DNA of 9,662 bases. Origin: JBBAEA01 sp041656175. Its GTDB lineage: Bacteria > Myxococcota_A > Bradymonadia > UBA4248. Shown piece by piece: positions 1 through 6,500 of this stretch. The notes under the pieces are model-generated. The model was not told the origin of the DNA. It ran no database searches and saw nothing but the letters and a program-made list of their open reading frames with translations. The position numbers and the translations under genes were made by a program. How positions within the stretch are numbered: the stretch's first letter is position 1; the number at the start of each line of letters is the position of its first letter. Location: NCBI GenBank assembly GCA_041656175.1, contig JBBAEA010000132.1, positions 1-9,662 of the forward strand, given 5' to 3'.

Positions 1-2
1 AG

Positions 3-89
3 TGGACTCATTGTATCAGAGACTGGGCAACGATAAGAGGACAACTGGATATTTTGCACCCTGGATGGGATGGCGTTAGGAATGAGTAG
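3..89 (+). CDS. Possible C-terminal tail of a gene entering from the left edge
   Basis: Reading from base 3 gives 28 open codons ending in TAG at 87-89. The peptide starts WTHCIRDW and ends HPGWDGVRNE, with a protein-like mix of Trp, Asp and Ile. No family is recognised. A second frame (from base 2, stop at 77-79) is open almost as far, so openness alone does not prove coding. A 6-bp hairpin begins directly after the stop, which mildly favours a gene end here. The call is weak because only a fragment is visible. Confidence 0.2.
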   Translation, partial: WTHCIRDWATIRGQLDILHPGWDGVRNE

Positions 90-105
90 GTAAACGTGAG
101 TTTAC
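90..105. repeat. Short perfect inverted repeat after the stop at 89
   Basis: GTAAAC and GTTTAC form a perfect 6-bp stem around a GTGA tetraloop, starting at the base after the putative TAG stop. No T-run follows on the plus strand (ACAAAG follows), so it is not a standard intrinsic terminator. It could be an mRNA 3'-end hairpin or chance. Confidence 0.3.
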
Positions 106-106
106 A

Positions 107-329
107 CAAAGAACTTGACACTCCCTTATTCCACCAATTCCGGCAAATATATCAATCGATTTATACATTTTAATCCATCCTTCTTCGTACTTAGAAAAAA
201 CACAGTCATTTTTTCTTAGGATTGTTTTGAACCATGCAAAAACAGTGAATAAATAAATAACTAAAGTGAAGCAAAAAACAGACGATTTATAAAATTAAAA
301 ATCAATAAAATCAATACATTACACACAAA
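107..329. other. AT-rich non-coding stretch
   Basis: This stretch is strikingly richer in A and T than the flanking genes, with A-tracts, a TAAATAAATAA-like run near 249-260 and an 8-bp A/T hairpin (AGAAAAAA 193-200 with TTTTTTCT 209-216, 8-nt loop). No frame has a supported start and ribosome binding site. It lies between the 3' ends of the putative rightward tail and the leftward methyltransferase, so it may hold termination signals for both, but no GC-stem/U-run terminator is visible. Confidence 0.55.
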
Positions 330-396
330 ATGGGTTTCATAGACGATAGCCCTTGGACGGGGTTTAGGGCACTAGCCCCAATAGAGCAGAGCTTAC

Positions 397-1584
397 CTAG
401 CGCAGCTGCAAGAGCCAAGTTTTTAAATAACGCGCTTCTGCAAAACTTGCGGGATGATCGAAGGGAAGCGCCGTGTAGTCTTGGGCACTGCGAATACGAT
501 CTCCAAGGCTCTCTTTAATGATTTGTTCAAATAATTCGGCGCCGATATGTGCTGAGCAAGAGCAACACAAAATCTGCCCCCCGGGGCGCAAGCAATCTGC
601 GGCGCCAGTAAAGAGACGCTTATACGCTTGTTTTGCTTGCTCCACCTGCGATTTTGCCGAGGCAAAGGATGGTGGGTCCGCAATCACGAGGTCAAAACGG
701 CGTTTTCCGCGCTGTTTTCGCAACCAACTAAATACGTCGCTATGCTGCAATACCCTGCGAAAACGCTGTGAAGCAAGTTGAGTCGCGTTCATTTCATAAT
801 GTTTCTCAATAAGCGCTAACGCGCGCTTATCCGCATCAACGCTCCAAATTTCGCTCGCCCCGCCCATGGCAGCGTTAAGGCTAAAGCCGCCCGAAAACGC
901 GCACAAGTCAAGAACTTTACAATCATTGGTCAAAGTTCGAATCAAATTGCGATTATCTCGCTGATCGAGAAAAAAACCCGTCTTTTGTCCTTTAAAGACT
1001 TGGGCCGAGAAGCGTAGACCGTTTTCTGAAAATACTACGTAGCCGCTACCAGCTTCTCCGCGCAACAATTGCCCTTCCGTGTAGCCAGCGGCTTCGAAGC
1101 TATCTCGGGATGCTCGACTAAAGCGCAAGATCAAGCTTTGCGGTGCGAAATGAGATAAAATAATCTCAATCATATCATTTATATAGGGAAGCCAGAGCGC
1201 TGAATAAAGCTTTAATACCCATGTCCCTGCGTAACTGTCGATGATAACGGCTGGTAGTCCCTCAGATTCACCGTTAATGACTCTAAATGCGTTATTTTCA
1301 GCGTTGATAATACCATAAGCTTCCCTTCTCTTTAGCGCTTGATGCAGGCATCGCGTGATATAGTCTCGTCCAAACTCGAGGTCTAAGGAGAGGAGGCGCA
1401 CTGCGATCGGCGAGTATGCGTCATATAGCCCAAAGCCTACGCGGCGATTTGCTTTGTTGTATATCGCTACGCCGCAGCCATTGACGAAATGGGATCCAAA
1501 ATCAGCGTCTTTGCGAAAAATCCACGGAAATCCGCGCCGTATTTTATACTCTAAGCGCTCGTTAACACGTACTTTCTTTATCAT
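397..1584 (-). CDS. rlmI: RlmI-family 23S rRNA (cytosine-5) methyltransferase
   Basis: A SAM-dependent methyltransferase of the RlmI/YccW family, which in E. coli makes m5C1962 in 23S rRNA; it is a cytoplasmic ribosome-modification enzyme. The 395 residues match the family's usual length of about 396. An N-terminal PUA-type domain spans about 1-75, with the RRGFPWIF segment at 16-23. The family signature KTGFFLDQRDNR is at 201-212. The SAM-binding motif DLCAFSGGFS is at 226-235, with the acidic strand end around D250. The DPP motif is at 303-305 (IADPPSFA). The CSCS motif at 341-344 places the likely catalytic Cys at 343. The protein ends normally after a YLKTW segment. It starts at ATG, 27 bp after the FHA gene's stop, with only a weak upstream GGCGG, so translation probably relies on the shared transcript. 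The family is secure; the exact target base is inferred from it. Confidence 0.9.
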   Translation of the reverse strand: MIKKVRVNERLEYKIRRGFPWIFRKDADFGSHFVNGCGVAIYNKANRRVGFGLYDAYSPIAVRLLSLDLEFGRDYITRCLHQALKRREAYGIINAENNAFRVINGESEGLPAVIIDSYAGTWVLKLYSALWLPYINDMIEIILSHFAPQSLILRFSRASRDSFEAAGYTEGQLLRGEAGSGYVVFSENGLRFSAQVFKGQKTGFFLDQRDNRNLIRTLTNDCKVLDLCAFSGGFSLNAAMGGASEIWSVDADKRALALIEKHYEMNATQLASQRFRRVLQHSDVFSWLRKQRGKRRFDLVIADPPSFASAKSQVEQAKQAYKRLFTGAADCLRPGGQILCCSCSAHIGAELFEQIIKESLGDRIRSAQDYTALPFDHPASFAEARYLKTWLLQLR

Positions 1585-1611
1585 AGATGTATGCCGCCAT
1601 ATATTTAAGTC

Positions 1612-2784
1612 TTAGAGCGGTTCAATGAGTAGTAGCTGATTGCCAACAAGTATGTGTGTTGGCTTGCGTATTCGGTATTTCTCGCTCAAGCGGATGAAGG
1701 TACCATTAGAGCTACCAACGTCTTCAATATAGGCATCTCCATTTTCGTATTGTAGAATAAGGTGTTGCCCCGAGACGAAACCATCTTGTTCAAAAATGAT
1801 GTCTCCCCGTGTTCTTCCTATCTCAATACTATCTTTTGCAAGGCGGTAGACATCTCCTTCAACATAAGCGCCCAAGATCATGCGTAAGTAGCCCCAGCCA
1901 CTAGATTCTTTAGAACCAACGAGTTTTGTCCCCTCTGCGTCTGCGGCCTTAACAATGACTTGTTCGGAATTCCCTTCTATATATTGTATGAGCTCCTCTC
2001 CGATACGAAAAATCATCCCATCGCGTAGGGGGAGGCGACGCGAGACTATGCGCAAAAACACGCCGTTTAGGCTTCCTCGCGGGTCGATTTCGGCGGCATC
2101 ACCTTTGCATTGCAAGACAAAATGTTGAGGTGACACGTAGGGATCCGATTGTAGGGCCGCGGAGCTGTTGCGCCCAATGACGTTGTCGCCTTCCACAAGT
2201 GCGATAGATGCGCCTTCGCTGCCATCTTCATTGATGTGCACTAAGCGAAAGATCGCAGAGCTCGGAGTTACAGGTACAGCTCCACCGACAAAGCTAACTC
2301 TATCGATTCTGAAACTAGCGCTATTTCTGATATTATCGCGCGTCTGATCTACGAACTGTACAAAGCGCTTGCCGCATTGTCCGCAAAACTTGTGACCTTC
2401 ATCAACTTCAAAACCACATTCACTGCAAATGCGATCGTTTTTCGCCGTCATTACTTCGCTCTTAAAGCTGCGATCCTCCTTCCACGCACTCAGAAGTTCT
2501 TCATCTATTTCGCCGACCTCGAAGTCGTTCTCTGTCGTATCGCTTTGCGCATTCTTTGCCCGAGGTTCTGGAACCTTGTCGTGCTCGTCTATGCTGCTAA
2601 GAGCTTGCGCTTCTGCATTTTGCACATCCTCGTACATTTCCTCAGCTAACGGCTCAAGGGAAACTTCGATAATGGGCATATCTGTAGCGTCCTCATCAGC
2701 TTTGGTCTGCATGGGAGCGCCACAACCTAAGCAAAACCTGTACTGTTCCTCGACTTCCCGACCACACTGCTTGCACGCTATCAC
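1612..2784 (-). CDS. Double zinc-ribbon, double FHA-domain protein
   Basis: This 390-residue cytoplasmic protein is predicted to bind phosphothreonine. It has an N-terminal zinc ribbon (C4, C7, C18, C21) and an acidic, probably disordered linker at about 26-115. A second zinc ribbon follows (C120, C123, C134, C137), then FHA domain 1 at about 177-270 and FHA domain 2 at about 300-390. FHA2 has the full set of conserved positions: G323-R324, S338/H341 and S358-S-N-G-T362. FHA1 keeps G204-R205, S218/H221 and N240-G241 but reads GSLNGV in place of SSNGT. No kinase, membrane or DNA-binding domain is seen. The start chosen is GTG at 2784, six bases after a perfect AAAGGAGG, rather than TTG at 2811, which would put that ribosome binding site inside the gene. 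FHA proteins usually partner Ser/Thr kinases; none is visible here. It is first in a likely operon with the methyltransferase. Confidence 0.88.
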   Translation of the reverse strand: MIACKQCGREVEEQYRFCLGCGAPMQTKADEDATDMPIIEVSLEPLAEEMYEDVQNAEAQALSSIDEHDKVPEPRAKNAQSDTTENDFEVGEIDEELLSAWKEDRSFKSEVMTAKNDRICSECGFEVDEGHKFCGQCGKRFVQFVDQTRDNIRNSASFRIDRVSFVGGAVPVTPSSAIFRLVHINEDGSEGASIALVEGDNVIGRNSSAALQSDPYVSPQHFVLQCKGDAAEIDPRGSLNGVFLRIVSRRLPLRDGMIFRIGEELIQYIEGNSEQVIVKAADAEGTKLVGSKESSGWGYLRMILGAYVEGDVYRLAKDSIEIGRTRGDIIFEQDGFVSGQHLILQYENGDAYIEDVGSSNGTFIRLSEKYRIRKPTHILVGNQLLLIEPL

Positions 2785-2790
2785 TTTGAG

Positions 2791-2798
2791 CCTCCTTT
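2791..2798 (-). promoter_or_regulatory. Shine-Dalgarno site that fixes the FHA gene start
   Basis: On the minus strand the bases read AAAGGAGG, six bases before GTG (2784-2782). This strong site selects GTG over the in-frame TTG at 2811. The resulting protein starts directly at the first zinc-ribbon CxxC, the natural edge of that domain. Confidence 0.85.
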
Positions 2799-2842
2799 TA
2801 GTACGTAGCAACCAAGCCTAGGGATTGCTGCCTCAATGCGCT

Positions 2843-2871
2843 AGTTTCAAGGTTTTAGCTTAAATTGTCAA
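2843..2871 (-). promoter_or_regulatory. Candidate promoter for the FHA-methyltransferase operon
   Basis: The minus strand carries a consensus TTGACA (2871-2866), a 17-base spacer and GAAACT (2848-2843) as a weak -10. The predicted start is near 2836, giving a leader of about 50 nt to the GTG. The -35 is perfect, but the -10 matches only at its A2, A4 and T6 positions, so regulation or activator help is possible. Prediction only. Confidence 0.4.
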
Positions 2872-3047
2872 TTACTAGCTCTAGCTGCAGTTTGCTCGCA
2901 AGCGAATTTTTCGCTTTCAGCTTTTGTGAGAGGCTAGGGCGCGGAGTTTTTTAAAATATCGGGCAATCCGCGTGTGGCGAAATGCTCTTTGCCGTAGCGA
3001 CCTGCATGGGCACCCAGTCCGTAAGCCAATAACTGCTTTGAGGGGGG

Positions 3048-3169
3048 TAGCGCAAGATCGCCTGAAAAAGTCGCCTAATACCGCACGACGTGCGAAGGTT
3101 GAGCGTATAGCGAAAACTTTGCACGTCGTAATGCGGTATTTAGCGAATTTTGAAGGAAGCTTGCGCGTA
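3048..3169. repeat. Long imperfect palindrome in the divergent intergenic region
   Basis: The inner arms are AATACCGCACGACGTGC (3077-3093) and GCACGTCGTAATGCGGTATT (3121-3140). They pair over 17 bp with a single 3-base bulge, around a 27-base loop whose ends also partly pair. The outer arms (TAGCGCAAG from 3048; CTTGCGCGTA to 3169) extend the complementarity imperfectly. The structure would form a long hairpin in RNA or a cruciform in DNA. It is not followed by a T-run on either strand, so it is not a simple terminator. A MITE/REP-like element or structured RNA are alternatives. Confidence 0.75.
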
Positions 3170-3186
3170 GGGGGGATTTCCCCCCC
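3170..3186. repeat. G6/C7 hairpin closing repeat copy A
   Basis: Six Gs (3170-3175), ATTT, then seven Cs (3180-3186) form a very stable hairpin. It is followed by six As on the plus strand, which would be Ts before the stem on the minus strand, the wrong side for an intrinsic terminator. A sister hairpin is at 8069-8084. Confidence 0.65.
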
Positions 3187-3193
3187 AAAAAAC

Positions 3194-3455
3194 GATTAAA
3201 TCACATACTTTTGGGAATGAAACGAAAGAAAATTAGAATTTGGTAAGTTTTAGCTAGACATGTAGGTAAAGCTATGCAAGATAAAGCGGGGCGTTTTGAA
3301 ATTGATTCGAGCGCTCGCCGAGTGAATTGAATTTTATTCGTGTAGGTGTTGGTAGCATACGCAAGAAACTTTTGATATCGGTAGTATTTACGCAGGTTTT
3401 TCAATCAGAACAAAAGGCTCAGAAATAAAAAAACCGAAATTAATGCAAAAAACTA
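3194..3455. other. Non-coding upstream region with a dyad element
   Basis: This is AT-rich DNA before the protease gene. An open frame on the minus strand (3404-3201) starts at TTG with no ribosome binding site and resembles no known protein, so it is not called. The one notable element is an interrupted dyad at 3300-3328: AATTGATTCG and CGAGTGAATT (8 of 10 complementary), around a core that includes the perfect 10-base palindrome CGAGCGCTCG (3308-3317). It could be an operator about 130 bp upstream of the candidate promoter, but no regulator is implied by sequence. Confidence 0.35.
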
Positions 3456-3484
3456 TCGACATTCTGAATTTATTCCATTAATCT
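3456..3484 (+). promoter_or_regulatory. Candidate sigma70-type promoter of the lipoprotein protease gene
   Basis: TCGACA (3456-3461), a 17-base spacer and TAATCT (3479-3484) match -35 and -10 elements at 5/6 and 4/6 positions. The predicted transcript starts near 3491, about 108 nt before the ATG. A closer TTGACA at 3562-3567 has no -10 partner and is discounted. Confidence 0.45.
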
Positions 3485-3492
3485 GATCTGAT

Positions 3493-3520
3493 AAAGAGGA
3501 GAAAGGGGGTTCTTCTCTTT
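3493..3520 (+). promoter_or_regulatory. Stem-loop at the predicted 5' end of the protease mRNA
   Basis: AAAGAGGAGAA (3493-3503) pairs with TTCTTCTCTTT (3510-3520) in an 11-bp stem with one G-T wobble and an AGGGGG loop. It begins about two bases after the predicted transcription start. A 5'-terminal stem-loop of this kind can slow mRNA decay. It contains an anti-SD-like match (GAGGAG) but lies about 80 nt upstream of the true start, so it is unlikely to sequester the ribosome binding site. The stem is seen; the role is inferred. Confidence 0.5.
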
Positions 3521-3586
3521 GAGGAAATAAGTAGAGTAAGCATTTTTGATGCGATATTTTTTTGACAGCCGTTGGCTCATAAAGGA

Positions 3587-3592
3587 AAGGAA
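3587..3592 (+). promoter_or_regulatory. Ribosome binding site selecting ATG 3599
   Basis: AAGGAA lies six bases before the ATG at 3599, within a purine-rich AAAGGAAAGGAA tract. It would lie inside the reading frame if the TTG at 3572 were used, so the ATG is preferred. The resulting N-terminus, MRRKWRV, is a typical signal-peptide n-region. Confidence 0.75.
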
Positions 3593-3598
3593 CAGGCT

Positions 3599-6500
3599 AT
3601 GAGAAGGAAATGGAGGGTGAGCGCGTTATGGAGCGCGCTGATGGCAATCGCGCTGCTATGGGGCTGCGCGCAAGATGTTGGAGATATAGACCGAACGCAG
3701 CCGAACAGATTGCGCAAATCGGATTTGGAAGGAACTTGGTGGATAGGGCAAAAGATAACGGATGTGCCCTCGACATCTAGTGGATATGGCGGCTTTGAGG
3801 GTCTCCAAATGGATTTGGACAAGGTAATTTTGGTGGCCGAGGAGAAGTACTTGGTTGCTTATCGCTCCTACCCGCATCTACCTGGTTCGGACAACACGGG
3901 CTTGGAGCTGCAAGGCCCCAACAGTTATGAGACTTTGTATGGTGACAACTATCGCGGCTCGATATTGGCGATGTTCCCGATTGAGAGTCACTTTGATGTA
4001 CAAAGAAGTTACGATGCCCAAACAGGCGAGCAATCCAATGTGATTGAGGAGAATAGTAGTGATCGTCCGTGGCATGAGCGTGAGTATGTGCGTGTTGATT
4101 GGTCGGGCAATCCTCTGATCAATTTTGAGATGTTGATTTACGGTATTTCTTTGCGTTTGGGAACGCATCAAACGCCCGAGGTTGACGCAACGACGTCGCC
4201 GTATTTCGAGTACAACAGTGAGGGCGAGCTGCAGTATTTTGATGCTCCTGGTTTGTATGTTGCGGAGCCATCGATTTGGAGCTGTATTGGCGGACAAATG
4301 ATGCAGCTTTGGTACGGCGAGTGTGGTGCTACGCAAGTTCGCGTGGTGACTTCGTTTATGAAAGACGATGGGAATCGCAACTACGAGCCGCTGCAGTATA
4401 GCGACCAGATGATGAACCGTTTTGGCTATTTCCGTTCGGAGCATTATACTTATGACGCTCGTGGTGGAATTTACAACTCAGGTCGAATTTTGTTAGCCAA
4501 TCGTCATAACATTTGGAAGTCTGCTTACAAAACTAACGATGAAACTGGCAAAAAGGAGCTCATTCCTATCGAAAATCGCGAAGTCAGGACTGCTCCCTAT
4601 TATATTCGCAATATGCCTAGCGATCCGCTTATTCAAGCGGCTGCGATTAAATCCGTCAACGAGTGGAACCGTGCGTTTAAATTGGCGTACAAAAACACCA
4701 TAGCATCGATCTCGAATGTCGCAGAGAATGCGAATGCGGACTTTTTCGTTCCTTGCCATATTCCTGTAAAGGAAGGGGACCATGAGGTTTGTGGCCCTGT
4801 TGGTTATTCTCCTCGTGAAGGCGATTTACGCAAGAACGTCCTCTGGATCGTAGATCAGCGCATGGACGCAGGTCTTTTGGGCTATGGTCCTCCTGCCAAC
4901 GATCCGCTAACCGGCGAGACCTTGTCAGCGAACGCTCACGTCTACCTCTCGGCAATGGGTGAGGTAGCGGGTAGCTTGCTTGAGCAAATCAAGTTTTACA
5001 ACAACGATCTTGATATCACGGGTGTTCAGAATAACGAGTATTTGATCCGCCGAGCTGAGAGAGCGAAAGAGAGCCTTATTGATGCGCGAAAGATCGCTGA
5101 TGCAGCACACCGTACAAAGTTAGGCGAGCGAAGTGATACACAAAGGCGCCAAATGGAAAAACGAGAGCAAAAGCTAACTCAATTGACCAAATTTGATGCC
5201 AGTGCCTTTGACACGCGTTTGGCCAAAATCAGCAAAGCAGGTCTTTTGGATAACTCCGACAACAACGTTATTTATAAACACGTTGCTAAGCTGGCTGGCA
5301 TGAGCGTAGACGCTCTTCCCGTTGATATTATCGACGAGTACTCGCCTGCGAAGAACTTCAGCTACAAGAAGCGTCAATATGAGCGCGCCATCAAGCAAAA
5401 GCTAACCGCTGAGCGAGTGATGTGCTTCAAGGAGATGATGGATGATGTTCGCTTGGCGGGTTATGCGCAGAAGTACAAAGGGCGCGTGGACTACGATACG
5501 ATGTGGCGAGAGATGCGCGCAGACGTGTTCTACTCTACCTCCATTCATGAGATGGGACACAGCTTTGGTCTACGCCATAACTTCTCAGGCTCTTATGACT
5601 CGTTGAACTATTTCGACAAGTTCTGGGAGCTACGTAAAGATCCCACATTTACGAAAAAAGAGAAAACCTTGGGTGATCTCTATGAGTTCTATGCTTTCAC
5701 AGATAAGCAATTAGAAGAAAATATGTTAGGCAACATGTACTCTTCGATCATGGACTATCAAGGTTACACGGTTGAAAACCAAGGCTTAGGTAAATATGAC
5801 GAAGCCGCAATTGCCTTCGCATATTCCGCAGGTTCATCGGTGGTAAAGCTGAGCGCAACTGATTGTCAGAAACAAGGTGGCAAAGTTAACTCCGCGGGTC
5901 AATGCTTGATGCACCGAGATGGTTTTGTGCAAGTCTTTGACAAAACGCTCGATCAACTGGGTAAGGCTGGTCAAATTTTGAACTCGCCAGATACCACGCA
6001 GTCTTCAACGCATGACGACCCCATTTCGGCAGGTCAGCCCTACTTAGAATTGATCCACTACTCGACGTTCATGAACTCTTTCCCCGCGTTTGAGGATGCT
6101 TTCAATCGTCACTGGATGCGTTTGGATGACTACTTAGCGGAGAAAAATGGTCCCAATAAGGCACAACGACATGTTCGCGTTCCCTACCTTTTTGGTACCG
6201 ATGACATCGCCGAAAAACTAGCGAGCTGTAAACGTTTTGACCACGGAGCAGACTTGTTCCAACAAGTTAAGAACACGATCACGAACTACAGGGAATACTA
6301 CCCCTTCACCGAGTTTGCGCGAGGTCGTGCTTACTGGTCTGGCTACTACGATTCAGTTGGTCGGCATGCTCGAAACTTCTTCACGCTCTCTGACCTATTC
6401 CAGAACTGGTACATCGGGGATCACCGATTCGCTGAAAAGTTCGAGGATGAGTTCATTGGCGATCTGCAATACGCCAGCGTATACACGATCTTCAACTTCT

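Larger units (their letters stand above)
3005..3193 (+). repeat. Candidate dispersed intergenic repeat, copy A
   Basis: A non-coding block begins with ATGGGC (3006), TAAGCCAATAACTG (3022-3035) and GCTTT. It ends with GTAGGGGGG, a short palindrome and an A-run (3168-3192). The same ordered end motifs occur at similar spacing in the reverse complement of 8059-8263. The interiors differ, so the match rests on the two ends only. A long imperfect palindrome fills the right two-thirds. An open frame across it (2972-3199) has no convincing ribosome binding site and looks incidental. Confidence 0.35.

Noticed and set aside
227..255. TTGAAC, 17-base spacer, TAAATA as a rightward promoter
   Set aside because: Such matches are expected by chance in this AT-rich stretch, and no gene follows; it would only give transcript antisense to the methyltransferase 3' end.
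330..518. 62-codon plus-strand open frame
   Set aside because: Mostly antisense to the methyltransferase C-terminus, with no ribosome binding site.
3168..3192. G6/C7 hairpin as an intrinsic terminator
   Set aside because: The homopolymer run is As on the plus strand and precedes the stem on the minus strand, so it is on the wrong side for either direction.
2972..3199. 75-codon open frame on the plus strand
   Set aside because: It overlaps the long palindrome and the candidate repeat, has no good ribosome binding site, and its protein shows no domain-like features.
3201..3404. 67-codon open frame on the minus strand
   Set aside because: TTG start with no ribosome binding site in an AT-rich intergenic region; resembles nothing known.
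3562..3567. TTGACA just upstream of the protease start as a -35
   Set aside because: At 16-18 bases downstream there is only the purine-rich ribosome binding site tract, so no -10 element is present.
3878..4444. 188-codon minus-strand open frame inside the protease gene, and similar shadows at 6395-6895 and 8927-9340
   Set aside because: Each is antisense to a gene with clear catalytic motifs, and their translations show no recognisable domains.
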